Shown: positions 1 to 11,669, counted from the first letter of the stretch. The stretch: DNA of 64,000 bases from Chamaecyparis obtusa (GCA_027943335.1 BSBK01001118.1:477501-541500), one strand, 5' to 3'. Numbers and translations are program-made. The notes: generated by a model not told the origin, from the sequence alone.

Positions 1-1330
1 TATATTTTTATTGATATGTTAATATTGTTGTAAATTTTAGATATATTTTTATTGATATGTTTATATTATTGTAAATTTTAAATTTTATAAATAGTTATAA
101 AATAAATATTATTTAAAATCTTAGATATATATTTTAAGAAAATTTTAGATATAATTTGACAAAAAAATTTTATAAATAGTCACTTCTATTTTAAAAATAT
201 TTTTAAATTGAAATAAAATAATTGAAGGCAATAAATAAATATAATTCAAAAATCTATTATAATGATCATTTTAATTTCTAATTAGGAAAAAAACTAATTT
301 TATAAAGTTACATTCATTTTAGTTATTTTTCACATGATCATTACAAACTAATTAAAACCCAAATCTTCCAATATTATGGGATATGTTTGGAAGCTAGTCA
401 TAATTGACTAAAACATCTAGAATATAGAACATGAAAAGATCAACTAAGTTAAGGATCTAAGAAGACTCAATTCAACATTGTTGATTTATGAATTGATCCT
501 TAAGGTTACATGGTAAAGATGTTTGTAAACACCATTTGTCTATATGTAAATTTAGATACCGAAATGTAGGTGAACAAGTTTTACTTCATATAAGTTTGAT
601 AAATAAAATTGTGATCTATGGATCACATAGTATATCAAATGTTACATGAGAACTTGGAAAGGAAAATAAAACTCAAAATATTATAATGCTATCACCATGA
701 GATAAAATCCACTATACACCAAAATCAAGGAAGTAAAATTTAGATGATAAAATAAAGCTTCTTCAATTATATTATATTTATTTTTAATATTATATTTACA
801 AAAGAAATAAAATATTGTTAAATTATATTTATTTATTTATAATTATTAATTTTAAATTATTTTATTTTGATTTTTAAAATTAATTTTCTTAATAATATAG
901 AAGATTATTTTGTTCCATTTTATAATATGTTGAAGTAGTGTAAATATAAATGTAGGAAATCAATTGACTGAATTTCATCATATCTTAAAATTTTCTTTTT
1001 GCTTGTCTAAAATAAATATTATTTATTTTATTACTATATAATAAATATTTAAAATTTACAAAAAAAACAATATAAACATAATAATAAAAACATATCTAAA
1101 AACATTTTACTTATCTAATATTTATTTTATTATTATATTAAATTTTTTTAAATGTACAACAATATAAATATTATAATAATAAGTTACAGAGGCAGCATAA
1201 ACACAATAATCTAAAAAATAATTAGAACTACTTATTATACACAGTCAGTGTTGTGGCAGTAGAAAGTCACCTTGATAACTTATCCACTCTAAAAGCAAGA
1301 TCCATGACAGTACCTCAGAAACCACACAGT
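1..1330. other. AT-rich intergenic DNA, no gene seen
   Basis: Very AT-rich sequence with short diverged repeats such as the doubled TATTTTTATTGATATGTT motif in the first 70 bases. I see no exon-like reading frame, RNA gene or element terminus. Confidence 0.6.
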
Positions 1331-1675
1331 TTACAACATTAATTTACTCCCTAAAGTACCCAGTTGCCTCTGTCCCCTGCCCTCCTTTACAAATTCATTA
1401 ACCTCCTCCGTACATGTTTTCGAGCGGGCAGCGGGCGCTCTTATCCGCTTCAAACCCCATCAAATCTATTCATAATTCACCGCCTGTCGCTGTCACAGCT
1501 GACGCGTCCTCAAAACTTGTACTTATCCATTCTCAGAATGCAATGCCCATATATCAGATCAGATCAGATCAAATCTCCACCCTCTTATCTATAATATAAG
1601 GAAACCCCAACTTGTTGCACTCATTCTTCTTCTTCCCATACAATCCCCTCGGAAAAAACATCCTCTGTTTATCAA
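1331..1675 (+). promoter_or_regulatory. Promoter and 5' leader of J11-like gene 1
   Basis: This segment aligns with 7300-7668 upstream of gene 2, including a shared CTGTCCCCTGCCCTCCTTTAC block, a run of GATCA pentamers (about 1554-1572) and a TTGTTGCACTCATTC block. A TATA-like CTATAATATAAG lies at 1589-1600, about 80 bases before the ATG, so transcription probably starts near 1620-1630. The (GATCA)n run beside the TATA box is present in both copies and could be a promoter element or a simple repeat. Confidence 0.5.
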
Positions 1676-2179
1676 ATGGGCTCTGTGAAATTCTCAGTTT
1701 CTTCCAATGTCTTACCTTCAATAGCCGCCGGTTCCATGGATTTCCAAAGCAATAGGCGAACAGCCGCTAGAAATGTCCGATGCAAGCCCTCTTTCAAGGT
1801 AATAAGCGCCGCAACAACTCAGGTTTCAGGGGCCGAAGCGCAGGCGGTCTCAGCAGTCGGTCACATGAAGAAACCGAAGACTCTGTACGATGTGCTGGGG
1901 CTAAGCCGGGTGGCTAGTCCGCAGGATGTTAAAGCGGCTTATAGAAAATTGGCGCGGCAATTCCACCCTGACGCCGCGGTTTCTGCTGAGGAAAAGAGCT
2001 TAAGCACTCAGATGTTTCTGCAGATTGGGAATGCGTACGCCGTTCTGTCTAAGCCGGAGGAGCGCGCGCAATATGACCGCCAGCTGATCGTCCAGCAGAG
2101 GCAGAACTGGAGTAAAGGGGCTTATGGGAAGCCGGCTGGTCATGTGGGGCGGAACTGGGAAACGGATCAGTGCTGGTGA
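1676..2179 (+). CDS. J11: Chloroplast J-domain protein, DnaJ11-like (copy 1)
   Basis: A 167-residue single-exon protein. Residues 1 to about 60 are rich in Ser, Ala and Arg with few acids, as in a plastid transit peptide. Residues 68-136 form a J domain: the YDVLGL helix I start, the [14 protein letters not shown] helix II and loop with the HPD triad at 97-99, and a YAVLSKPEERAQYD helix III/IV end. The protein ends in [10 protein letters not shown], a tail I know from small plant plastid DnaJ11-type proteins. The family stimulates Hsp70 ATPase, here presumably stromal Hsp70. It has no Gly/Phe or zinc-finger region, so it is a type III J-protein. By my count 149 of 167 residues match copy 2 at 7669. 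The start is the first ATG after the TATA box and is shared with copy 2. Confidence 0.93.
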   Translation: MGSVKFSVSSNVLPSIAAGSMDFQSNRRTAARNVRCKPSFKVISAATTQVSGAEAQAVSAVGHMKKPKTLYDVLGLSRVASPQDVKAAYRKLARQFHPDAAVSAEEKSLSTQMFLQIGNAYAVLSKPEERAQYDRQLIVQQRQNWSKGAYGKPAGHVGRNWETDQCW

Positions 2180-3262
2180 CCGTTAGCGGTCTAACGACTG
2201 TAACAGTCCAGAATGTGTAAATTTTTTTAGTTTTGTTTTTGGTCACTAACCGGCTACCAAATCCATAGCCTAACCTGGGTTGTATACCTACGATGTCCTA
2301 TTGTACATTTGAGTTGATTTATTGTATATTTAAATTATTCTATTGATTACAATTTTTCACAATTTATATAGAGATTGTAATTTTTTTATAATTTTTAAGA
2401 GGTAAAATGTTTTTGATTGGAAGTTATAAATTAGTATTGTAAATGACTGATATTACAATAGTTTTCTAATGAATTTGTACTTAGATAACTAGAACAACAC
2501 TACAACTTAACTATCACTAATATCGATAAAAAGATTATAAATTTGAATCTAAAATATGAATATTAAACAATTTGAAATTAAATCTTCTTACAAATCATCA
2601 TAATAGCATAATTGGAAATTTTGAAGAATTTGAAATAGTCCCATATTATCATAAACAATCTCAATATATCATCGACTGAAAAATAAAAATAAAAATAATC
2701 AAAACTTTCTTTCTTAATTAGTTGAGATTTGCTATCCTCAACTCTATTGAGTCGGTTAATTGTGGTGATTAAGCAACAAATTCATGAATGAGGCTAGCTG
2801 TCATAGCCAAACAACAACCATTAATCTAGTTGGAAAGCAGTCACATAGAATGACAACTATGTAGCTGCATAAAGGCATATGGTTAGCAAGTTGTCCCCAC
2901 TAAATCCAACCCTTTACAACTAGTCTAAGCGTAGAATTCAACTCATTTGGAGTCCTTTTCCTACTCATCCATTTCTTCATTGCTATGCATTTTGACGAAA
3001 ACTACCTTACTTTTCAGTGGGCTCACTTGCCACGTTATCCTCTTCTCAAATTCTCTTCTAAAGTTTTCATGTGCTGAAGTCTACTTAGAGGGCTTATAGG
3101 AACACGCACGGTGATAAGGCGAGCAGTTGGTAAATAGATCCATGTGAAATGACAATTTTCTAATTTAATTTGCTTTTAGTTGTTAGATATTTTATTGAAA
3201 AGAAATTGAAAGGAAAATAGAATTTTTTATAATCATCGTGATATATGAAATGGAGGTTTTGC
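2180..3262. other. 3' flank of gene 1 and intergenic DNA
   Basis: The first ~60 bases (GACCGTTAGCGGTCTAA onward) match the 3' flank of gene 2, so the duplication includes the 3' UTR. AACCGTTAGCGGTC-type symmetry after the stop may form a small hairpin. The rest is AT-rich with no supportable gene. Confidence 0.5.
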
Positions 3263-3267
3263 AAATG

Positions 3268-3380
3268 GGGTTGTAAGTAAAGTGGGCTTAATCTTTCAAA
3301 AAACTTTGTGGTTAAGCGCATTTAAGTTGGAGTAGTATTGGGATGGGTGACCTTCCAATAAATCTTAGTGTTTCACCTTT
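3268..3380 (+). pseudogene. 5S rRNA-like relic (5S pseudogene or 5S-derived SINE head)
   Basis: The stretch GGTTAAGCGCATTTAAGTTG followed by GAGTAGTATTGGGATGGGTGACC at 3310-3352 matches the internal promoter region (box A, intermediate element, box C) of plant 5S rRNA, and is followed by a decayed match to the 5S 3' end (CTTAGTGTTTCACC). The 5' half, from about 3268, is recognisable but worn. It is a single copy with no spacer array. The internal pol III promoter is roughly kept, but the folded 5S structure is not. Confidence 0.6.
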
Positions 3381-3950
3381 GTCAGCATCACCTAGATTCA
3401 ACGAGTGTCGAGTGTTCCATTAATTCTCATGAGAGATGGATTCATTGTAAATCGCTATTCATGAAACATGGGTCAAGCAACATCATTTTTAGTTATACTT
3501 GGATTATCTTTTTTAGTGTACCATCAACAATATGTAAATATTTTTGGGTTGGGATCTAATGGAAGGGAGTTTCCTAAAAAAATAGAGTTGGAGTTACTTG
3601 TTACTTTTTAGGAATATTTTAAATATGGTAGTCTCATGAATTTTTAATTTAGCTTAAAAGTTTGAACACCTACATTTAAGGAAGTTGGTGGTCTCACGAA
3701 TACAACATATTTGTCTTCCATTTATTTGTGCATTTAAAAAAATAAATTAAAAATTTATTTTCACTCTCAAATTATTTGAAGGAAATATCTGAAATTAAAT
3801 CTTCAACAAGTGGCAAAAAGCATTTCTAAACTTGTGGGATAAATCCAGCCTCACCCCTTTTTCATCCATTTAAAAATATTTACATGTTTAAATGAAGGTT
3901 GACTACTTATAAATGAAATTTTAAAAAGTTTTTTAAAGATTTTTAATATT
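3381..3950. other. Intergenic DNA after the 5S relic
   Basis: If the 5S-like head belongs to a SINE, the body could lie here. No tRNA-related box, poly-A tail or target duplication is clear. No gene seen. Confidence 0.4.
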
Positions 3951-4870
3951 TAACAATGAACCATTAGTAATCTCATTAACTAGAAAAGGTTGATTGATTA
4001 TTATTTTTATCAAATGATAAGAATATATGAATTCTTAGAAAGATCCTTATGGATTTTTTTGATATTGAGAGGTAGGTACTTTTAATAAAGGTTGATTAAT
4101 TATTTTGATTGAATGAATTTTTTTTGTCAAAGTTGATGAAAATGAATGAATTCCTATAAAAATCGATTTGATTTTTTTAATATTGATGGGAAAGCCACTT
4201 CTATACTCTTGACAGAAGAAAATGAAGGTTGATTAATTATTTTTGTCATATGGAAGTATTCTTGTCAAAATTGATGAAAATAAATGAGTTAGTATAAATG
4301 TTTTTTGAATTTTTGGTACACTTCTATTCCCCTTGACATAGGTGAAAATGAAGGTTTGATTAATTATTTTGATAAATGAAAGTATTTTAGTCAAAATTGA
4401 TGAAAATAAATGAGCTCCTAGACACATCTATTTGATTTTTTAATATTGATGAGAAAGGTACTTTTATTAACCTTGACATAGAAGAAAATAAAAATTAATT
4501 AATTATTTTCGTCAAATAATAGTATTAATGAAAATAAATAAGTTTTTAGAAAGATCAAATTTGATTTATTTTAATATTGATGGGAGAGCCACTTTTATTC
4601 TCCTATGTCTAGATAAAAATGAAGGTTGATTAATTATTTCGATCACACCATAGTATTATAAGTCAAAATATCTGAAAATAAATAAATTTTTAGAAAAAAA
4701 AAAATTGAATTTTAAATATCGATTGAAGTAAAAGATTAAAATAAAGGTCGATAATTAATTTGATCAAATAAAAGTAATTTAGTCCAAATTAATTGAAATC
4801 AATGAGTTCTTATAAAGATCCTTTCATTTTAAAAAAAAAATTTTGATATTGATGGAGAGCCACTTCTACT
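3951..4870. repeat. ~130-bp diverged tandem repeat, about 7 units
   Basis: The core GGTTGATTAATTATTTTGAT recurs at roughly 4089, 4229, 4356, 4493, 4622 and 4747. Each is followed by a TCAAAATTGATGAAAATAAATGAG-type block and a TTGATGGGAGAGCCACTTCTA-type block. Spacing varies from about 125 to 140 bases. The same family fills 8801-10350 behind gene 2, so the array was part of the duplicated unit or the two arrays grew from a common seed. Confidence 0.7.
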
Positions 4871-6355
4871 CCCCTTGTCATGAAAAGAAGTATGAGAAAA
4901 TACATTGAATTGAATCCCTGTTATCGACAAATTGGGATCAGATTTATGAAATGCATATTTTCAACTTTTCCGGCGCGTCATCGTCCAAACTTGAAATCCA
5001 CATCCGACAAAGATAACGAGATTTTTGTAAACCAATTAAAGTGGAAGAATATCCGGCCATTTTTTAACTAAACAAATCATATTATATTGTATTGGATGTA
5101 GACAATCATATTATAAATTAAGGGAATTTTGTTATGTGTGTAAAATATATATATAATTTGAAATATCTAACTTTTAAATAGATTAAAAGATGAAGATATT
5201 AATAAGAAAATCTTTTTCTTATTTTCATATGTCAATTCAATAATTTATATGTAATCTAAATAAAAATTAGTATAGAGGTGAAACCCAAACTTAAACTACT
5301 GAGTAAAATAAATGTTAATATTATAATTATAGTTCCACTCAACTTTCTATCATAATTGATATTATTTTTTTTAATTCGACCTACACTTTTTTATGTCAAT
5401 TTAGAAAATTGTTAAATAATTAATCAAATGATTAAAATTATATAAAACAAAAATATTATAATAAGGACGTGGACAAATCAATATAGATGACTAAATTTTA
5501 TCATATTAATGAACATGACCAAAAATTTATATAAGAAAAAAAGTCAAATAGAAATTGATGATTCTTATTAACCAACAAAACACAAATTTACATAAACTGA
5601 AATGTAAAATAGATAAATGAAAAATTACAACAAAAGAAATTTGTGAAAAGAAAATATATATTTTGAGACAAATATAAATTAAATAACGCTGTATTATAAA
5701 TACTCTACATAAACAAATTCAAAACAACTACAAAAATAACTCATTAGATAATCTTAAAGTACTATTTGTTAAAAAATGTAAATTAAAAATAACCAAATTG
5801 TGTTAATTAAAAATTGGATAAAGACCAATAAAACTTGGAAGACAATAAATATTAGAAATTCAAACTAAAGTTTTACTCTTTTAACTTTAATTCCATTAAT
5901 TTCATATATTGTTGTTGAACTCCATAAGTCAAGCAATCTAATTATACATATAACCACATGGGAAAGCATTATAAGGGCTTTATAATATAACAAACAAAAG
6001 CATTATATAACAATGTGGCAAACACCTAAAAGACTAATCATGTCTACTTGGAAATGTAATAATATAACAAACAAAAGCATTATATAAGGGTAAATATATA
6101 TAATGGAAACTAAAATGTTGAAAATGTCAATTAAGAAGTAGTTCAATATATATTTAATCTTAAGTGTGAAATATGGAGGTGGAAAAAATCCAAAGGGTTT
6201 GTCATCTATACATGCAAATATAATAACATATTACTTGATCAATATCTAATATGAGGTGAACTTACCTTGACCATTACACAAGTTGAACTTGTGAACTCTC
6301 TATGAGGAATACAAGTTCTCCACCATTCAGCCAATTTAAACATACAAACCACCTT
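4871..6355. other. AT-rich intergenic DNA, no gene seen
   Basis: Low-complexity AT-rich sequence. A short duplicated motif, AACAAACAAAAGCATTATATAA, occurs near 5990 and 6065. No coding or RNA signal found. Confidence 0.5.
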
Positions 6356-6359
6356 AGAC

Positions 6360-6830
6360 ATGCAATTCAATCGTACACATTCCATAAACTACAATTGTAT
6401 GTTTCAATTGATTTTGGTACATAAACCATCTTATCTTGTGAAGGCATTAGATGTTTTTAAGCGATATAAGAGAAGGGTGTCAATAGTTGTTATAGCTAAC
6501 TTTGTGCATTGTAATCTCTTAAATGGTACATCAGATTTTGACTTTTTTTTAGTTGTCCATGTATAAGACTTAAGTGCGCATAGCTATTTTTTTTACTTCT
6601 GGGTAATTACAACAAACATTGTAGGAGATGTAATGTATGCAGGGGCCAAAGTGGTCTTTTGTAGTTGGCAGATGTAACATATGCAGGGGCCAAAGTGGTC
6701 TTTTGTAGTTGGCATCACATACATATTCCCTATTGCTTTGTTGAGTGTTCACTTTGACCACCACAAAATTGCACAATTGACCCAATACTTATGCACAAGT
6801 GCTCCAATAATAAAACTTCTTCTTTTTTCC
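6360..6830. repeat. Upstream block shared by J11-like genes 2 and 3
   Basis: Segments here (GTCAATAGTTGTTATAGCTA, TTGACCACCACAAAATT and neighbours) match 27460-27680 and 28220-28400 in the same order. Those lie upstream of gene 3 once the Helitron-like insert is removed. The shared block suggests that genes 2 and 3 descend from one duplicated locus. It could hold a distal control region, but that is inference. Confidence 0.5.
6627..6714. repeat. 44-bp tandem duplication
   Basis: Two near-identical 44-base units lie at 6627-6670 and 6671-6714, each containing ATGCAGGGGCCAAAGTGGTC and TTTTGTAGTTGGCA. They differ by two bases (TG against CA). Confidence 0.9.
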
Positions 6831-7299
6831 AACTAATGGGTATACTAACCTATATCTGATAGTTCTTGGCATAACCTATTCAGCGAGGAGCACATTGAGA
6901 AGTTAGGTGGTCTCATCATCAACTTGCACAAGTAACAAACTAAGTTACTGAAGTCAGCTTAAGTTGCCTTGATGTCCCATAGGCTATGTTTAGCCTCGTG
7001 GACGTTAAAATTTTATCTTATCTTATCTTATCTAATAGGACTACATATCCAATAAATAACATACGCCCTAGATGAGCACCATAGCCTTACTCAATTTGTA
7101 ACTTCCTCTTTAAATCTACCCTTCGATAAGTTCGATAAACTTGTTACTTTGTTGAACTTTATTTCCTCAAGTAAAATACTTAAATTATCCGTTTTTAAAA
7201 TATCCACATAACTGATAAGATGTCCAACAAGAATCCACATAGATACCAGATATTATAAACCCTAAAAGAATCCATTCCACCAATATGTGAGCTAGCTTA

Positions 7300-7668
7300 T
7301 CCACGACAATAACTGAAAAAGCACACAGTTCACACATTAATTTACTCTCTAAGCAACCCAGTTGCTTCTGTCCCCTGCCCTCCTTTACACCTGCATTCAC
7401 TCCCTCCGTACACGTTATCCAGTAAGCGCTCTTATCCAATTACATCTATTCACCTCCTGTCGCTCTCACTGCTGACTCATCCTCAAAACTTGGACTTATC
7501 CATTCTCAGAAATTAGAATGCAATGCAATACATGGACTCAAATCACATCAGATCAGATCAGATCAAATCTATAATAACGCCCAAACTCCCATCTTGTTGC
7601 ACTCATTCGTCTTCTTCCCATACAATTCCTAAGAAGAAAAAACATCCTCTGTTCAATCTTTATCCTAA
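7300..7668 (+). promoter_or_regulatory. Promoter and 5' leader of J11-like gene 2
   Basis: Homologous to 1331-1675 with small indels. A (GATCA)n run at about 7545-7567 is followed by CTATAATAAC at 7569-7578, the position of the TATA box in copy 1. The match to TATAWAW is weaker than in copy 1, so expression may differ. Confidence 0.45.
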
Positions 7669-8172
7669 ATGGGCTCTGTGAAATTCTCAGTTTCTTCCAA
7701 TGCCTTATCTTCAATAGCCGCCGGTTCCATGGATTTCCAAAGCAATAGCTGCAAAGCCGCTAGAAATGTCCGATGCAAGCCCTCTTTCAAGGTAATAAGC
7801 GCCGCAACGGCTCAGGTTTCAGGGGCCGAGGCACAGGCCGTCGCAGCGGGCGGTCACATGAAGAAACCGAAGACTCTGTACGATGTGCTGGGGCTAAGCC
7901 GGGGGTCTAGTCCGCAGGATGTTAAAGCGGCTTACAGAAAATTGGCGCGGCAATTTCACCCTGATGCCGCGGATTCTGCTGAAGCAAAGAGCTTAAGCAC
8001 TGAAATGTTTCTGCAGATTCGGAATGCTTACGCCGTTTTGTCTAAGGCGGAGGAGCGCGCGCAATATGACCGTCAGCTGATCGTCCAGCAGAGGCAGAGT
8101 TGGAGTAGAGGGGCTTATGAGAAGCCGGCTGGTCACGTGGGGCGGAACTGGGAAACGGATCAGTGCTGGTGA
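7669..8172 (+). CDS. J11: Chloroplast J-domain protein, DnaJ11-like (copy 2)
   Basis: A 167-residue single-exon protein in the same frame and with the same domain order as copy 1: transit-peptide-like residues 1-60, J domain 68-136 with HPD at 97-99, and the WETDQCW tail. There are 18 amino-acid differences from copy 1. Several lie in the transit peptide (for example Arg-Arg-Thr to Ser-Cys-Lys at 27-29) or at the J-domain edge (Val-Ala to Gly-Ser at 79-80). The core helix II and HPD loop are identical. No stop or frameshift is seen. It lies 5.99 kb after copy 1 in the same orientation. Confidence 0.93.
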   Translation: MGSVKFSVSSNALSSIAAGSMDFQSNSCKAARNVRCKPSFKVISAATAQVSGAEAQAVAAGGHMKKPKTLYDVLGLSRGSSPQDVKAAYRKLARQFHPDAADSAEAKSLSTEMFLQIRNAYAVLSKAEERAQYDRQLIVQQRQSWSRGAYEKPAGHVGRNWETDQCW

Positions 8173-8800
8173 CCGTTAGCGGTCTAAGAGACTGTAACCG
8201 TCGAGACTTTGTAAATATTTTTGGTTTTGTTTGTGGTCCCTCACGAACTACCTGAGTATATCATATTTTTGGGGGGTATGTTTTGAGTGGTGCGTAAAAT
8301 ATAATTGTTAGTTTGTTTTGCAACGGTATATTTGGATTGTTTCATGTGACCAAAGTTTTAGTCAATGGACGGTTATAGTTTTCTGGATGAAGGTATAGTA
8401 TTGGATTACATTTCTTTTAAGTTAAATTAATATGAGATTGATTTATTTATTTTTAATTGAATAAAGTATATTATATTATTAAAAAATTGGCAAAAGGAAT
8501 AAATCAAGAGATATTAGTTTTAGCTCTTTATCTAATGTTTCATCGTGATGATGAATCATGTAGTATGAATCAAAATGTCGATACACAATTGAATCTATGA
8601 AGACAACAATCTAATAATATAACCTATGGAAATTGTATGAATCTTAGCTTTAGCTCAATCAATATGAAAACCAAAGAATGACGTCTATCTAAAGGGAGGG
8701 TGTGGGTATAAAGAGAGAGAAGCAACAATATTTATTATTACTATATTTTTGGATTTTATCTAATTTGGTATAGAAGATGATTTTAGATTTTAGATGTTGG
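8173..8800. other. 3' flank of gene 2 and intergenic DNA
   Basis: The first ~60 bases match the 3' flank of gene 1. The remainder is AT-rich with no supported gene. Confidence 0.5.
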
Positions 8801-10350
8801 GGGGCAAAGAGTTTGTCTATTATGACATTTCCTTTAAATAGATGAGAATAAATGAATTTTTAGAAAGATTTTTAAATTTTTTTAATATTAATAGGAGAGA
8901 GATACTATTATTCTATATGACATAGATGAAAATAAAGGTTGATTAATTATATTTTATAATATTATAGTAAAAATTGATGAAAATAAATGAACTATTGAAA
9001 GATAGTTATGAATTTTTCAATATGTGATTGGAGAGCTATTTCTATATTCTTATTTTTAAGGTATACAAAATTGAGATTGGAGGGTACTATACATGATAAA
9101 CGTTGATGGGTGAGAGTTTGTCTATTTCTCTTGAAAATAAATGACATCTTCAAAAATATATTTTCTTGATTTTTTTAATATTGATGGGAGAGTCAATATT
9201 AATCTCTTTGACATACATGAAAATAAAGGCTGATTAATTTTTTTTTAATATTATAATCGAAATTGATTAGAATAAATGAATTCTAAAAGTATCATTATGA
9301 TTTTTTAAATATTTGATTGGAGAACTACTTCTACTCTCTTTTCAAAGCATATAGAGAAAGAAGTGATATTTTTATTAATATTTTTTAATATTTTTAATTT
9401 GATATAAAAGATAATTTTAGAATCTCTAGATAAGATTTTTTTTAATTTTTGAAGTCAAAAAAGAAGATTTTCACCATGAAATGTGGATGTGATATTTTGT
9501 CTATAATGACATCTCTTCCTTTAAATAGTTGAAAATAAATGAGTATTTATAAACATGTTTTTAGGATTTTTTATAATGACAGGAGACTTGCAAATAATTC
9601 CTCTAATTTAAACCAAAATGAAAGTTCATTAATTACAACTAATTTTTTTGAAAGAACTTTTTTCATATTTTTAATATTTAAGGATGAGCTATTATTAATC
9701 TTATTAACTCAATAAAAAATAAAGGTTGATTGATTTTTTTATATCAAATGATAAGTGTTGTAGCTAAAATTGACAAGAATATATGAATTCTTAGAAAGTT
9801 CAAATAAAGATTGATCAAATGATTGTATTTTAGCCAAAATTGATGAAAATGAATGAGTTCTTTCAAAGGTCCATTTGAATTTTTAATATTGATAGGATAG
9901 CCACTTCTATCTTTCTAACATAGATGAAAATAAAAGTTTGATTAATTATTTTGATCACATGAGAGTATTTTTGTCAAAATTGATGAAAATAGATGATTTA
10001 GTATAAATATTTTTAAAATTTTTTTATATTGATAGGAAACCCACTTATATTGATAGTAAATATATGGATTTCTAGAGAAATTTTTTTTGGAATTTTGAAT
10101 ATTGATGGGAGATTCATTTTTTGAATTTTTTTAAAATATTTTAGTCACAAATGATGAAAATAAATGAGTTCCTAGAAAGATCTTTTTAGTTTTTTTTTAA
10201 CATTAATGGAGAGTCACTTTTATTTCTCTAGACCTAGATGAAAATGAAGGTTGATTAATCATTATTATCATAAGATTATAAAAATATTTTTATTTTTGAA
10301 TCAAAAGATGAGGAAATGTTTAGGAAGAAAAAATTAATAGGAGAGCACTA
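8801..10350. repeat. ~130-bp tandem repeat array behind gene 2
   Basis: Same family as 3951-4870: AAAGGTTGATTAATTA-type blocks occur near 8935, 9226, 9722, 9930 and 10247, alternating with GATGAAAATAAATGA and TTGATGGGAGA-type blocks. It is longer and more worn than the gene 1 array. Confidence 0.65.
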
Positions 10351-10402
10351 TCTATAATGACATGTTCTATAATAGGCGCCTTAAGAAGGATTACTCTCGG
10401 CG

Positions 10403-10529
<127 letters not shown>

Positions 10530-10689
10530 CTACTAGCAGTCACAACGCAACATAGAAGACATTTTACGATTTCTAATGTTTATGTATATGTCATTCATAC
10601 TAAAATAAAATCAAATTGTTAGGGCAACAATTAGGTTTAATGTTGTAAAATAAAAAAATGGTATATATATAGTTATAAATTATAAATTA

Positions 10690-11190
10690 TTAAAATTATT
10701 TGAAATAGGGTAAGAGTTAGGATTAGTAGGATATTTTACCTTATGAGTTAGGGTTTGGGTAAGAGTTATAGTTAGGGTTAGGGTTAGGGATAGGGTGAGA
10801 GTTAGGGTTAGTAGGATATTTAACCTTATGAGTTAGGGTTAATAGGATTAGTATCATATTTAGTGTAACATTATGGTTTAAGATTAGGGTAAGGGGTTAG
10901 GGTTACTAATACGATGAGGGTTAATCGTGGGTTAATGATGAGATGCAGAGTGTTGAGTTTGGATTAGTATTAGGGTTAAAATATTGATTAAGATTAGTAT
11001 GACAAATAGGGTGAATGATCAAATTAGTAATATGATTTGGGGTTCATATGTAGTGTTTCTTGTAGGGTTAGTGATGGATTATGGTTAGGATTAGGGTTAT
11101 GGTTTAACCTATTAAGGGTTAGTATAACGATTATGGTTAGCATTTGACCTATGGTAAACGACAAGGTTATGGTTACGATTAGGGTTAATG
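10690..11190. repeat. Degenerate telomere-like (GGGTTA/AGGGTT) repeats
   Basis: Many copies of GGGTTAG, AGGGTTAG and GTTAGGG are spread over about 500 bases, densest at 10740-10830 (GTTAGGGTTAGGGTTAGGG-like). The unit is closer to TTAGGG than to the plant-typical TTTAGGG. It is interspersed with GGATTAGTA-type variants, so this is an interstitial, decayed array or a look-alike minisatellite, not a chromosome end. Confidence 0.55.
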
Positions 11191-11241
11191 TGTCTTAGAG
11201 TAATGCAATGATCATTTATCGTCCTGTCATTGGATGGATTA
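11191..11241 (-). pseudogene. LINE reverse-transcriptase segment, 3' side of the CACTA-1 insertion
   Basis: On the minus strand the bases left of CACTA-1 encode NPSNDRTI. Joined to 24214 onward this restores DVNNPSNDRTI, the usual start of the LINE reverse-transcriptase core (DVxxPxNYRTI). The similarity ends within about 40 bases, where telomere-like sequence begins. Confidence 0.6.
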
Positions 11242-11243
11242 TA

Positions 11244-11597
11244 CACTAGTACAAAAATAGCAATATATGACCAAATAAACTACCAAAAATTGTAAATAAA
11301 TGACCAAATTTGGTCACATGACCAGTGGTAGTTTATTGCTGGTCATTTATCTCATGACCAAATTTATGACTAAACTATTTTAGTCATTTATTTGGTCATA
11401 TATTTAGTCATTTATTTGGTCATTTGTTTGGTCATTTGGTCATTTATTTGGTCATTTGGTCATTTATTTAGTAGTTTATTTGGTCATTTATTTGGTAGTT
11501 TATTTGGTCATTTATTTGGTCATTTATTTGGTCATATATTTAGTTATTAATTTAGTCATATATTTAGTCATTAATTTAGTCATATATTTAATCATAT
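11244..11597. repeat. CACTA-1 left end and subterminal repeat array
   Basis: After the CACTAGTA terminus come TATGACCAAATAAAC-type units in one orientation, then more than fifteen TTTGGTCATTTA-type 12-mers in the other (11380-11590). Such subterminal repeats bind the element's TnpA protein in studied CACTA elements; that role is inferred here. The open reading frame through it (Val-Ile-Tyr-Leu repeats) is an artefact. Confidence 0.8.
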
Positions 11598-11669
11598 TAG
11601 GGCACGATGGAATCAAACCATCATCCTCCTACTTGTAAAGTAGGTGCTCTTCCATTGAGCTAGTACCCT
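11598..11669 (-). tRNA. tRNA-Val(UAC)-like relic of organellar or bacterial type
   Basis: On the minus strand the 72 bases fold as a cloverleaf. Acceptor AGGGTAC pairs with GTGCCCT, U8-A9 is TA, D stem GCTC/GAGC, anticodon stem CCTAC/GTAGG with loop TTTACAA (anticodon UAC), T stem GATGG/CCATC, discriminator A. The D arm TAGCTCAATGGAAGAGCA is of bacterial/organellar style and not that of plant nuclear tRNA-Val. The T loop is TTTGATT where TTCGATT is expected, so the nearly invariant C56 has become T, as expected from decay of a CpG. There is no anticodon-loop intron, whereas land-plant plastid trnV-UAC has one, so a mitochondrial source or a processed copy is possible. It is probably not functional. 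Confidence 0.75.

Noticed and set aside
10690..11190. A true telomere or chromosome end
   Set aside because: Repeats are degenerate and interstitial, flanked on both sides by ordinary sequence.
11456..11638. Hydrophobic Val-Ile-Tyr-Leu repeat protein
   Set aside because: Translation of the TTTATTTGGTCA subterminal repeat of CACTA-1.
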